Below are positions 20,721 through 34,325 of a stretch of 64,000 nucleotides of DNA, one piece after another. Under the pieces are notes generated by a model. The model saw only the letters and a list, made by a program, of their open reading frames with translations. It did no database searches and was not told the DNA's origin. How positions within the stretch are numbered: the stretch's first letter is position 1; each line of letters begins with the position of its first letter. The position numbers and the translations under genes are program-made. Origin of the DNA: Aldrovandia affinis (taxonomy: Eukaryota > Chordata > Actinopteri > Notacanthiformes > Halosauridae); assembly GCA_029706075.1 (NCBI GenBank), contig JAINUG010000548.1, positions 1 to 64,000 on the forward strand, written 5' to 3'.

Positions 20721-20931
20721 TGGTGGGGTGAACAGGAAGCAATTATATAACAAGGTAGATAATATGGGTAGGGCCAGTGGAGTAGGAGTACATGCATTCA
20801 GGAGTTGCATCAGCATTTAACCAAATGGCAACTTATGCATCAGTCGACTCACAGTGATAGAGTAAGAAGCAGGAAACGTGAACAAAATATGCTATCACAT
20901 GTAGTGTACATGTTTGAGTGTTAGTGTCAGT

Positions 20932-20966
20932 GTGTGTGTACATGTCTGCATGTGTGTGTGTGTGCT
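20932..20966. repeat. GT-rich simple repeat
   Basis: Interrupted (TG)n: TGTGTGTGTACATGTCTGCA then TGTGTGTGTGTGTG. Confidence 0.7.
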
Positions 20967-21084
20967 GTCATGAACCCAATTCTCAGGTGCTGTGTGTACC
21001 TGGCCACACCCTCCTAGCTAACTACCTACCGAGACAAACTGCAGTCTCCTTACTGCTAGGAAACCTGATGGCATAGAATAAGGC

Positions 21085-21237
21085 CCTGACCTGGTGTATG
21101 TTGTGCACTGGCCAACAAAAACAGGGAGAAAGTACCAAAGGTGCCGAAAGTGTGGTGGGCGCACTTCTATCGCATGCGAGCAATGTGATGTTCCATTACA
21201 CGTTGAATGTTTCAAGGATTTCCACACTCCAATCTGA
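21085..21237 (+). pseudogene. piggyBac transposase C-terminus
   Basis: Open to a TGA at 21,235-21,237: DLVYVVHWPTKTGRKYQ, CRKCGGRTSIACEQCDVPLH, VECFKDFH. The CxxC...CxxC...H...C pattern before the stop is the cysteine-rich targeting domain of piggyBac transposases. The catalytic part upstream is gone. The element seems to end at 21,880 (...CATTAATGGG) next to TTAA (21,881-21,884), the family's target site. Confidence 0.8.
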
Positions 21238-21880
21238 AACTGGGAAAGGCTAAACACTGCACAATACATGTTCAAATGGATGATCTAATGACCCAATTGT
21301 TGACTTGTAACAGTTTATGAATTTCTGAGTTTCTTTTATCACAGTACACAGTACATGAAAAACATGATCTGTTTAATTAAAATGGTAATGTTCTGTCTGT
21401 TTTCAGGACAGAATTGTTAAATATATTTGAATTATTTTTACCTGAAAGAAGATGAATTCATAGGTGTTTTATATTTTTTAATGATTTTCTAATGTTTAAG
21501 AATATTGTCCTTTAATTTTGAACAGGATTACCCCTGATATGGGTTGTGTTCCATAAAATTAGACGTTTTATGACTGGTATTCAGTTTATCCATGTTATTT
21601 GCAATGTTTTCTCGAGAACAGTTGGGCTCTTAAATGACTTCATATCATGTATTTGATAAAGTTTTCATTGATAAAAGAAGACTCTCATTTTCACTCTCAT
21701 TTTTCAACAAAATACACTCTAACATTGCATAGGGGTTCTTACAAGGTATGTGCCCACGGCCACTAAAGTGGCCGTACATTCGAATCATCATTGGGGAAAA
21801 ACTGCACAACATGTTTATATGGAAGGTTGTACAAATGATCATATATTAGAAATCTCTGGGAAAATGTGGGCATTAATGGG
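21238..21880 (+). mobile_element. piggyBac 3' UTR and terminus
   Basis: Non-coding tail after the transposase stop, with GTGCCCACGGCCACTAAAGT and ATTAATGGG at the end, then target TTAA. No 5' terminus was identified with confidence. Confidence 0.65.
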
Positions 21881-21927
21881 TTAAGATGCTGGCTCTAACG
21901 AGTCACACATCCTCTCACTCTCTAATG

Positions 21928-22224
21928 CAGGGGGTGGGCAAGAAGGGTCGTATCCCCTTCTGAATTTCATTCCAACTTCTGCTCTTAATGATTTAATTAG
22001 CCCGATCATTTACGTGATCTGACATTTTAGCAAAATTTCTTGATAGGCCCATGAATGACAGCTGAAGACTGTTCCCATATGAAACGTGTTGCTGTGGTCT
22101 AATCTACAAGTGAACCAGCATTTGCGTATCCAACTAATTAGCCAATTGAGCCACAGGGGTAATTGGTAGAAACAAAAACCTGCACACACACACCGCCCTC
22201 CAGGACCGGAATTGCCCACCCCTG
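21928..22224. mobile_element. hAT MITE with CAGGGGTGGGCAA-type ends
   Basis: Starts CAGGGGGTGGGCAAG and ends TTGCCCACCCCTG. Flanked by CTCTAATG (21,920-21,927) and CTCTAACG (22,225-22,232), an 8-bp duplication with one mismatch. No coding capacity. Confidence 0.85.
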
Positions 22225-22284
22225 CTCTAACGAGTCTACTCTAACACAGGAAGTCTTTAACTCGCCAAGAAAACGTTTATCCAG

Positions 22285-22910
22285 TTAAGATTTCACATCG
22301 AAGTGCTCGTGGCCGCTGAGAGTTTGACCACGCTTCACATTTGGAAGCCGTAAAATGTTCCATATAGAACCATTTTGAAGGGAAATGTCAATGCAAATGT
22401 AATCGCAGGGTTCTATACAGAACCAGTTTTTGGGGAAATGGTTCTTCACTACCAAGCATAGAACCCTAAAGAACCTTAAGTACGCGCTCTCGCGGTCCGC
22501 AGTCACACGGTTTCTCAGGGCCATTGCGGTGTTTGAGGCCCCAGGTTGCACTGGCGGCTCCGCGGTAAGCGTTTTGCGTTTTGGCTCTCGCGCCTCCTCA
22601 CAGATCCCCAGTCCAGTCTGCAGTCCAGGGGCGATTCTAGGATTTGACCTTTAGGGGGCGCTCAGCCCCCAATGAGAATGTGAGATGTACACCTGCAAAG
22701 CACAAGCCTACATCTTTAATTAATTTACTGTTACATTCCCCAAAAACAAAACAATGGTGGTTGCTCTCAAAATTGAAATACCAGTCTCTCTCTATCTGTG
22801 GTTTTTTTTAAATAGATACTAAGTAAAAATGTTTTCTTAGAAAAGAATGACTAAACATTTTCAGGGGGCTGAGATGAAAGACAGGGGGGGCTAAAGCTAA
22901 AGATGTAGAG
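22285..22910. repeat. Remnants of two non-coding DNA elements
   Basis: 22,285-22,480 has repeated GGTTCTATACAGAACC and CATATAGAACC arms of a palindromic MITE. 22,625-22,910 begins CAGGGGCGATTCTAGGATTT and ends GGGGCTGAGATGAAAGACAG, the same family as the block at 6,200. Confidence 0.5.
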
Positions 22911-23331
22911 ATGTCAAATAAAGATCAATGTGCGATTAATGGATCAGTCGAGCCCTGGTGATTGGCCCCTTGGTGTGGGCTCCTGGGCCAAGGTTTGGAA
23001 AACAGGGCTTTTACAGCAAACAGAGAATGCCTGAATAATTTTAAATGTTTCTGCGATAGACATCTGCATTAAATGGTTCAATTAAATGACCTTGCGATTG
23101 AAGTAGGCCCTGAGCGGCTGTGCACTGTAATTCATTAAAGTTGTGTGCTGTGTACGAATAAAGGACATGTTTTTACAAATGCACACCTGTGTCATTGTGG
23201 TGTGATTACAGTGTGCTTATGGTGTAAATGGGTTATCCTGGTGATTACTGAGATTATAGTGCGATTATGCTGTGATTGTGGAGTGATTATGGTGTGATTG
23301 ATTTTTTTGAATAAATTTGTTTCAGATTTGA
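22911..23331. other. Intergenic; no gene seen
   Basis: Contains tandemly varied GTGTGATTATGGTGTGATTG phrases (23,190-23,300), possibly a decayed minisatellite. No coding frame recognised. Confidence 0.5.
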
Positions 23332-23334
23332 TCA

Positions 23335-23655
23335 AATTTTCTCCCAATTTAGTAGCCAATTACACCCTCTCTTTTTCACATCAATCCCCCCCTCGTATTG
23401 TGAGTTCGCTGCCGTAGCCCTGAGACCAGCAGTGACAATGGTGATGTACCGCCTCCTCTGAGCCGGCAGTCGCCAAGCCTGTTGACTGTAACTCTGGTAC
23501 ACAGAGCCAGTCCTATACACAGCGATCTCATATCGGCTTCCATCCCCCCTCCCTAGTGACACTCCCGGCCAGAGTCGACTCTGGCCTGGCCAGTGGAATT
23601 AAACCCCAGTCGCAGTGGGCAGCGTTGAACCGCTAGACCACCCAGGAGGCTGACT
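23335..23655 (-). mobile_element. tRNA-derived SINE, inverted copy
   Basis: The complement carries CCTGGGTGGTCTAGCGGTTC and GGGGTTTAATTCC (decayed B box), and its body matches the SINE at 11,325-11,615. It abuts the truncated pogo copy. Confidence 0.78.
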
Positions 23656-23677
23656 AATTGATCTTTTTATCAAGAAA

Positions 23678-24853
23678 CACCCCACTGCTCTCATCGGCTT
23701 CAACCCTTAGACAGGTCTGTCTGCGGGCCGCTAAAAGGCACATCAACACAGCGTTTGATGCATGGATGAGGAACAATCCTGGGAAAACAATGTCAATTTA
23801 TGACATTCCTGGGATTGTGCCAATCGCTTATCCTGTGGCTGCAACCCCCTTGAACATTCAGGCTGGCTTTAGGGTAGCTGGGGTACAGCCTTACAACAGG
23901 GATGTATTTTTGGAAACTGAGTTTGCGCCATCCTATGTTACAGATCGCCCTGCCCTGCCAGGCCCCAGTACCAACCCTGCCCTGCCAGGCACAAGCACAG
24001 ACGCAGACCCGTTCAGTTCCCATGCCAGCTCACCCTTACCCAGCAATGCCAGTGCTGGCAGCAGACTACCAACTCCAGAGGACCTCCGGCCATTTCCAAA
24101 AGCTGGTCCCCAAAAACAAACTAATAATGGAGGAAAGCGGCGCAAAACCGCAATACTAACAGACACACCCGTGAAGCAAGCACTACAAATGGAAAAATCA
24201 CAATCTAAAGCTGTTTCTGGAGGAAGGGAAGCAAAGTGCAAAATCTGGATCTGCCGAGAACAAAAAGGCAACAAAAAAGAGAGAAATAGACGAGTCATCA
24301 TCAGATGAAGAGGAGTGCTTCTGCCTAGTCTGCATGGAGCCATTTTCTAACAGCCGCCCAAAAGAGACTTGGGTGCAGTGTGTGAGATGCAAGAAGTGGG
24401 CCCATGATGCTTGCACCCCAGGCCAGGCAATTTATTTGTGCCAGAACTGTGACTCTGAAGATGAGTCTGATTAGAAGAGTTTCATTGTGCATGATTGTTT
24501 TCATTTGTTCTTTAATGAATGAGTTATTTATTAACCACATTTATTTGGTTTTGAATTTGTATTATTATTATATTCACAATTATTTAGTTGTATTCTTATT
24601 TATTGATAATCCAATGTGACAACTTACCCCACATACTATGACGTAGTGTGACAATTTACCCGCTGATGGGCACACCCTCTATTTAACTGTCTACAACTCC
24701 ATACTGAAATAAGATATGAATATGTAATGAATACAAAATATGTGCCCAAGATTTCCACCTTTCATTTGGTATGACATTTATACCATTGCGATGTATTGCG
24801 CCCAGTACAGGTAAGACAGAGTGAAAAGTGTGACAACATACCCCGCTCTGCCC
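23678..24853 (+). mobile_element. Second pogo-like element, 5'-truncated
   Basis: Nearly identical to the C-terminal half of the element at 8,843, in the opposite orientation. Transposase frame from 23,740 (AKRHINTAFDAWMRNNPGKT) to 24,308, then in a shifted frame EEECFCLVCMEPFSNSRP, WVQCVRCKKWAHDACTPGQ, YLCQNCDSEDESD and a stop near 24,474. Ends ...ACATACCCCGCTCTGCCC with TA at 24,854-24,855. Catalytic half missing. Confidence 0.83.
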
Positions 24854-25176
24854 TACATGAAGACCGTTAGATGGTCGTTTGGACACTGAAAACGATACTT
24901 ATGCCAAAATGTCAGTTTTTAGCGATGTTTTTAAATACTTTCTCGCCGTTTTGGAGGACCATATTGTGATGGTTTATGAGAAGGGGCCGATGGCTATCTA
25001 GCTAGCGATTTCTGTCACTTTTAAAGCACCAGGGAGATCGCTACATACAAGTTTTCACGTCCCAGGGTGCATATAAATACACTGCATGATTACAATGCAG
25101 TGCCGTTATAAAATTTGTCCACAGGAGGGAGCCAAATGCATGCTTTCTGGTTTTAGAGAGCGAATGTCTTTTAGGA

Positions 25177-25689
25177 CAGTGGTCCCCAACCTGGGGGCCC
25201 ACTGTGTGTGCTGGTTTTCGTTCCAACCATAATTGTAGCCTCTCTGTTGTAACTAGCTGTTCATTGTTCTTAATTAGAAACTTTTAATTTATATGTCAGA
25301 AATAGCTATGCATGCCATGAACAATAAACGTCCCATGTTCACATCCCAGGGCATTTAATCAGTCACTATTGCTCTCATTTTCTGTAATGCACTGTATGAC
25401 ACATGATTCCTTTACAAAGAGGTTACATATTTTAATTGATTCAATTGTAGACAGGTGAAATCAGTGGGGGCCTTATTTTTTAAAGTGAACAGCTGGTCAC
25501 AGAAACCATTTGTGGAAAAGGAAGAATTGAATGACCTTGAGCCAAACCTGCATTGTGTTAAAATAAGTTCAAAGAAGAAAATGGTAGAACTTACACAGAT
25601 GTTTTCAACAACCTTAATTGATCAAGAGACTGGCAGGAACAAAAACCAGCATACCCAGTGAGCCCCCAGGACCGAGGTTGGGGACCACT
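25177..25689. mobile_element. Non-autonomous hAT with CAGTGGTCCCCAACC ends
   Basis: Inverted ends CAGTGGTCCCCAACC / GGTTGGGGACCACTG, with perfect 8-bp target duplication TTTTAGGA at 25,169-25,176 and 25,690-25,697. 513 bp, non-coding. Confidence 0.9.
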
Positions 25690-25961
25690 GTTTTAGGACA
25701 TTCAGAATTCTGCCAGAGTGGAAAAAATACAACTAAGTGTAGGGTTCAAAGTTGTTTAGAGAACACTGATATCAAGTATTTCTGATGTTTACAAGGCGAC
25801 CAAGCTATAAAATAAGATAATTATCTGTGTGCTGATTTACACCCAAATGTTTCTCCCCATTGAACAGGATTAACATCTAAAGCTCACAAAGCAGTTATTT
25901 AATCCTGTCAAACTTTCAATTTGTCTCAGATTTTTGGATTAATAAAAAAAGTCTGAATCAT
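25690..25961. other. Intergenic; no gene seen
   Basis: AT-rich, no recognisable frame or repeat except the target duplication at its left edge. Confidence 0.5.
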
Positions 25962-26713
25962 TCATACCCTATGTGTAATTCCACTCTCCGGCACTGACAA
26001 GGGCGATACGGATACATAGAACATCCCAGCCTTTGTGAGGTCTTCCACAATGCTCTCCTGAATAAGCTGCTGAATTGTGGCAATGATGGAGTTGATGGTT
26101 CTTGTAGACAGCAACATCACCAGGGAATCTCTGCCCTTTGCCCCAGACTGATGCATTTTCTTTGATTTCTCAATGGATTCAGCTACATGCTCATTTAGGC
26201 ACAGATCATACTTACTTAATAGGAGTATGATCTCCAAGAAATTTCCATGATCAATATTGATGTCATCAAACATGTATGCAGCATCATTCCTTGACCTATA
26301 ACTAAGGCCTCTTTTGCCAATCACTTTCACAACATCCACCACACGCTCTAGAACCTAACGTTTCTTCTTGATTTGCTCCCTCTGTGAAGACAACGGACTA
26401 CCACTCAGTAAGCTTTTAATATCAGATTCAGAAGCATTCAAAAGTAGGCCTCAGCACATGTTCTGTGAGCCATGCTCAAGCGCTGGTGAACATGTCTCCA
26501 GTCCGCCATGCCACTTATGAAGGCAGAGCTGTCAGTTGACTTGCCAAATGCCATGCAGACAAAGCAATGCAATGTGTGATGTTCTTGGCAGTAGGTTAGC
26601 CATCTTCTATTTGTGCCATCTTTACACCAGAAGACTTTCTGTACTACTGGGTTATTTGCATTTTGTTTAGGGTGGTACGCAAAAAGCAACCTAAGGCTTT
26701 CACGATTGGGACG
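25962..26713 (-). pseudogene. hAT transposase with N-terminal TTF-type zinc finger, split by Tc1
   Basis: The minus strand, starting across the Tc1 at 28,365-28,323 (EETEAPIDYYI) and resuming at 26,713, reads RPNRESLRLLFAYHPKQN, VFWCKDGTNRRWLTYCQEHH, TLHCFVCMAFG, GMADWRHVHQRL: the W-L-x-Y...CxxC zinc-finger block before hAT/ZMYM-like transposases. Then VLERVVDVVKVIGKRGLSY, RSRNDAAYMFDDINIDHGNF, SIIATIQQLIQESIVEDL. A stop near 26,358 breaks the frame. The catalytic end is missing. Confidence 0.75.
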
Positions 26714-26715
26714 TA

Positions 26716-28320
<1,605 letters not shown>

Positions 28321-28370
28321 TATGTAATAATCGATTGGTGCCTCAGTCTCTTCAGATGTGGCGGCCCATC

Positions 28371-28410
28371 GTGTGTGGGGGTGTGTGTGAGAGAGAAAGA
28401 GAGAGTGTGT
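28371..28410. repeat. GT/GA simple repeat
   Basis: GTGTGTGGGGGTGTGTGTGA then GAGAGAAAGAGAGAGTGTGT. Confidence 0.7.
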
Positions 28411-28430
28411 GTTTATCATACAAAACAAAT

Positions 28431-29109
28431 GAACTCCTGGATGTCACAACCTCTCCTTGGTCAAAGTTATGCAAGTTTAGCTGAACTATACCTCTCTACT
28501 AACAAGCTCTCTGTGAGGACACGTGGTCATGTTGATGTGAAGAGAGGAACGAACGACGACAAAGTGGTAACCAGGAAATATAAAAGATTTATTTCAGCTT
28601 CAAATTAACATAGATTAACAAGGGCCAGGAAATATAAAAGCCTAATGCAGAAACACCTACAGTACAGCCACTTACAGCTGCTCAATACAGCTTTACACAA
28701 TAATCAATGCATTTAGAAATATGTGTTCAAACAAAAGCCTTGAATGTCATTTTTACTATTTAATCAGTTTCATATTTATAGAAATTATTTGAAAATTTCC
28801 ACACCCCCTTCACTAACAGCCACCCATGGTCTCATGTCTTCTCTGACACAGAAAGATGGAGGGAGATTTAACACAGGAAACAGTCACACAGAGACACACA
28901 AGTAGAGTGTGATACAGCTGGTTTGAGGCTTTAGTTCACAGTCTCTGGGGGCAGCAAAAGAGCTTTTATTCACATTATTTTACAAATGTATTTCTTGAGA
29001 TTATTATTTTCTTAGCAGGTGCCTTCATACAATACACTCTAAAACACAGCAGATGTGTCATTACTGTAGAGAATCATTTACAGTACCCTGCTGAAGGAAA
29101 TAAAGGCAT
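28431..29109. other. No gene seen; possible 3' UTR end of lectin copy 2
   Basis: Non-coding. On the minus strand AATAAA occurs at about 28,966-28,971. If the L2 at 29,110-31,080 inserted in the lectin 3' UTR, this could be its distal end; the sequence alone does not prove it. Confidence 0.3.
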
Positions 29110-31080
29110 CTATAAGCCCCTGATTATCACTAATTTATATTTGCAAGAAACAAGAAAACCAGCATCTGCAGATCTGAGAGAGCGTTGGGGCTGATATCTT
29201 ACTAGAAGGTCAGTCATGTATTCTGGTGCTAAGCCATTAAGTGCTTTAAAAACAAGTAAAAGAATCTTAAGTTTGCTATTAAAACTGTTCACAAAATTGT
29301 CACAGGAGAAAGGCAAGACTAGCATAGGCATATCATTTACACAGTTTAGACACTTATCAGCTACTTCAGAATTAACAATAGCACTTCTCGATAATGCGTA
29401 AATGTTCATGTTCTAAGGTCACCCTAACCTCAACAAATACACAGAAATGGTCAGACATAGCAACATCAATAATAGAGGATACAGTGGTGCTTAGACCTCT
29501 AGAGGCAACCAAATCCAAAGTGTGGCCATGTCTATGCGTTGGCCCGGTAACGTGCTGGGTAAAATCAAAAGAGTGAAGCAGATTGATGAACTCCATAGCC
29601 TTGGAGTCTGAACCATTGTCAACATGTACATTGAAATCTCCAGTCATAAGGACTCTGTCATAATCAGCTGATGAAATGGATAAAAGCTCTGCAAATTCAT
29701 TAAGAAATACTGCGTTCTGTTTAGGTGGTTGGTAAATAGTCATGAAAAGCACAGGAGCATCACATTGCAGTACAAGGGCAAGATATTCAAAGGCAGAAAA
29801 ATCCCCAATATAAATCTGTTTGCATGTTATATTGTCTGGATAAATACTTGCTGGTCCACCTCCTCTCCTGCCTTGCCTTACTGTATGAGAGAAGGCATCA
29901 TTTGGAGAGGAGGCCTCAATAAGTGAGGCTTTACCATCTGCACCTAGCCAAGTTTCTGTTAAAAAGATGAAATCAAGTTTATGCTGTTCAATCAGATCGC
30001 TAACCAAAAAAGTTTTATTTGTTAATGATGTTACGTTCAGTAATGCAAGTCTCAACTGCTTAGAAGCACTCACTGTTATCAAAGGGAATCGTTTTAACAG
30101 GGGAATTTCCAGCAAGTTGCTTCTACTAACGCTACGTGGGTTGTGCAGACCAGCAGAATATGCGCTCTGACTACAGCGGTCAGAAATAACCGTTTGTATC
30201 GGAAATGCATGTAAAAAGGTGCTCAAATCTAAAATAGCCTTTCCTACTGTGGGACAAAGTCAGGCTGTGACACATTTCAATATGTTTCTTGACAGCATAA
30301 AAGCACCTCTACGGTTCGGATGCAGTCCATCATGTTTATAAAAAGTAGGTCGCTCCCAAAATGTGTCCCAATTGTCAATAAAAACCTTGGGCACACAGGG
30401 AGTGGAGCAGGCAGAGCCCGAAAGGTGGGTCGCTGTTGGGGGCAGATTGTCGGTGGATCTCCTGGATGGGAGAGTAGCCAGTCCCGCCGATGAAGTGCCA
30501 AGCTGTGCAGCTAATTCTGCCTGTCCATTTAAGAGTGTCGTCTCAAATGCTTCCTGGATTCATGCATTGGCCTTTAAGAGCGAGATGTGCTCCTCCAGTG
30601 CAAGAACTGGGACTTTCAGTTCATAGTTCTGAGTACATTTAATCAGGGCGATAAAATCAGGGCGTGTGTTTGATCTTGTTGTCTCAGTGGGATCAGTGGG
30701 TTTGATAAAAAATCAGAAACAACATCTTTTTTTGATGAAAAAAGATGTTAAAATAAATTAAAAGAGAATATATATAAAAGGCTGAGATTGGAACCCACAA
30801 AAAAAAGGGGAGGAGTCTTCTTTACCCGGGCATCAGTTTAGCGGTCCCAGCCCCACAGAGCTAACCGCGCCGGGGTTTGGTCCACAGGACAGTGGGGTCG
30901 AGCAGCCACAGATAGGACGGAGCAGGTATAAACAGACTTAAAAACGGATAAAAGGCTAAATATTCAGATAAAAGCATGATAGCTAACGTTACCTAACAAA
31001 ACCAGACCAGAAACCAGGTTATAATCAATTTTGGATTCCAGCGGTAAATTGTGTTTCAACAGCAGAGAAAAACAGTCAAC
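29110..31080 (-). mobile_element. Internally deleted L2-clade LINE next to lectin copy 2
   Basis: From the 5' side on the minus strand: non-coding 5' part (30,640-31,080), an SGNH-esterase-like end (DGLHPNRRGAFMLSRN near 30,320), an apurinic endonuclease (29,372-30,226: FIFLTETWLG, MTGDFNVHVDNG, MSDHFCVF), then an abrupt join at about 29,390 to the RT C-terminus (LLVFKALNGLAPEYMTDLLV). The RT core is missing. Confidence 0.8.
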
Positions 31081-31231
31081 TTCACAGCCACTGCTGTTAT
31101 GCAGCCAATGCAGTTATGACACACGGCACTAAGCTACTGTCACTTATGCTGAGAATAAGAACATTCATATTCAAATGATTACAGCTATTCTTTTAAATGC
31201 ATTTTAAATCATTCATCATTAAAAGATGATT

Positions 31232-31373
31232 TCAGAGAAGAAGGGCATCAGTCTTACAGACACTCTTCACATGCACATCGCAGTGTCCATCAGCCCATTT
31301 ATTCTGACCAGGCACAGTAAATGCACAGTCTTCAGCCCCTTTATAATCATCTGGCTGTCCCCTCTTCCAGAAT
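31232..31373 (-). CDS. Lectin copy 2, final carbohydrate-site exon
   Basis: Encodes FWKRGQPDDYKGAEDCAF, NKWADGHCDVHVKSVCKT and a TGA. QPD is the galactose-type Ca-site motif of C-type lectins; the usual WND is WAD here, so one calcium ligand is altered. All expected cysteines (EDC, GHC, SVC) are present. It is the only final lectin exon in the window. Confidence 0.87.
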
Positions 31374-34277
31374 CTGTAAGAGAAGCAGAGAGACTGAATG
31401 AGACACAGATGTGCTACTTCTCTATTGTTGCCAACATGGATACAGTGACTACTCCTTTCATACTCTCTGTCTATTGCTGTCTCTGTGACTGCACTGTATG
31501 ACTCTGCAGACTGTGAATAAGGATGCACAGGGTTTAGTCTGTGGAGACTCCTCTCTATGGGAGATAATACTGGACATTCCAGCATTCAAATCACTCACAC
31601 ACAATGTTGAAAATAAATATTTTAAAATATAATGTATTGATATAAATTATTTAAAAATTTATATATATTACTTTAACCATGTAGCTGAAAATGCCCATAC
31701 ATATTGTGTTTCTCTGGGATGTGAGGTGGAGGTTAATGTTGTTTCATACAGAATTTATCTTCTGTCTGTATATTGATCCCCTGTAATGTGTCTGTAAGAT
31801 TTCTTACGCTTTATCTTCCTGCAGAGGGGTTCCATCCACCCAGAGCCAGGTCCCCTCTGTTTCTGAGTCACTCAGTCCAATCCAGTAAGCATAATTACCT
31901 CTTGTGTGTTTGGAGATGAAGTCCTGAACAAAGAAACAGAATGACTCACTACTCACTCTGCTGACAGAGACACTGAGAAAAAACATCAAACACACATCAG
32001 ATTTTAAGAGCTGGCAAGTTATCGGAAACATAATTAGCTTACAAAGCCTACTTATCAATCTATATTTTTAATTTTCTATCCACCACTGACTCACTTTCTC
32101 ATCCATTCATTCACAGTGTCTTACCTGTTCCTCTTCACTCTCTATAATCACCAGGTCAGCTCCCTGTTTAAGGCAGTCACTGCGACTGTCCTTCCAGCTC
32201 TTCTCCTCAGTAGAGAAGTAGTAACACGTGGAGTTTCTCTGCTCCCAGCCCTCTGGACAGGGTCTACACACTCTCTCTGTACAGAAACAACAGGCAACAG
32301 TTTTCTATCAATGACTTATAAACACCAAACAGTATACTTTGAACTAAGAGTTAAGAAAAATAAGTAAAAGTGCTCTTTGACAGACAGAGTAGCACCACTC
32401 ACTCTGTGATCTGAGGGGACAGTACTGATCCAGAAAGGGGAATTTCGCTACCAGTTCTTCCACATATCTCATTGAACAGTTTGGAGATGCTGCTCATCTC
32501 ATTGAACTTTGGAATGCTCTCACATCTAATACACAAGGGGAAAAGGCACAATTTAGTTAATCTATGAAACAATCTTCTTAAAATCATATTATGTTAACTA
32601 CAAACATCATTTGTTAAAAGTTTGTTTTTTTTTCTAAGGCATAGAATTTTGTTTTAGAGGACCATGAATTGTTAGATAACACCCAGTTCCAATCAGAGTT
32701 CCAATGCCAATCTCCGATTAGAACCGGGTGTTGTGGTCAGATGAAACCAAAAGTTTGCTCTTTGGCCATGCACACCAGCAGTGGGTTTTTGTGTCAGAAG
32801 AAGGACGCGTATGTTGAAAAGCTCTGTACCTATGGTGAAATATGGTGGTGGATCTTTGATGTTATGGGTTTTTTTGCATCTTGGCTCTTTTTAAGGTCAA
32901 TAGAATCATGAAATCCAGTAAGTACAAAGACATTTTGGGTAAAAACCTGGTTCCCCCTTGCCAGGAAGGTGAAACTGCCACAAATCGTTAAATGACCACA
33001 AAATGATTGTTTTGCAACGGCCATCTCAGTCTCCAGACCTGAACACAATTGAAAACGTGAGGTTTGAACTGAAAAGGGCAGTACACAAACACAGACCGAA
33101 GGATCTAAAGGATCCTTGGAAAGGGGAGGGACTACCTGCCGGTACCAGCCATGGCACCCCCCAATGGACACTCTCGGTACTGCACCCATTTAAAGGATCC
33201 CTCATTTACTCTTTCTATTATTTTTACAGTTACCTTATATACATACATACAATATACATATATATATATAAATAAAACAATTAAAGAAAATATCTCATGT
33301 TGCCAATGACACTGTCTTGAATTGTCAAAACAAAGAGCTTTATACTCATTCATTGAACTCTTAATCAAGCTTTTTAAAATTTTTTCTTCCACAAATAATT
33401 TTTGTTCATCTTGTTAGTGCAGGTCATCTTTACTTTCTAAGGTTGTATTCTTTCTTCAGCTTCCTAACATTTACAAATCATACATCTCATTCAGTTGCAC
33501 ACACAAAAAGGCTTCTAACATCTAACTTTTACTTCTAAAAATCTAATTAAAATATAAGGCATAAGTCAATGGAGAAATTGCCCAGAAAAAGCCCCAAAAA
33601 CACAAATAAAAAATTGAGGGGGTGGGGGATGGTGTAGCGGTGTTTCTAGTTGTGGTTTGTTTATGGGTACGGCTATCCGGCAGCAGGATAAATTAGTTTG
33701 TTAAATTACTTTGAAACATTAAGCCGTAACACGGTGTAACGCACCATTATTTTGCCTGGTCCGATACAAGTGTGAGCTGCCTATCATGGACGCGGTTTGA
33801 AACCACATCTGTGCCAGACCAGACCTGACCCTGTGTAACAATAGTGCAAGTGGTGTGGAAATAGATTCCTCCTGCACTACTCTTTACACATTTCATCCCC
33901 AGGACACGGCCCTTTTCACAGAGCTTGCTGCAGGTGAGATGTGCGTACACTGAAGTCATATTTAAGCACAAAAAATATCAACTTGAAGAGAGACGATACT
34001 GGAGAGTAAGTGGAGAGTAGATTCCAGTTAGTCTTGCTCCACGGCTTGCATTCCTTTAAAAATCACCACAAATAGACTTATGCTTTTACTTTAAAATGAC
34101 AGTGCATCACCATAACTTTACACGCATTGATACTGACACCATATCATACATTAAAGACAAATAATAACTGACAGTGTATCACACTCACAGTTAGCACACA
34201 CACACACACACACACTGACAGTGTATCACACTCACAGTTAACACACACACACACAGAGAGTGTATCACACTCACAGT

Positions 34278-34325
<48 letters not shown>

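Noticed and set aside
22010..22219. Small hydrophobic open frame
   Set aside because: Falls inside the hAT MITE 21,928-22,224.
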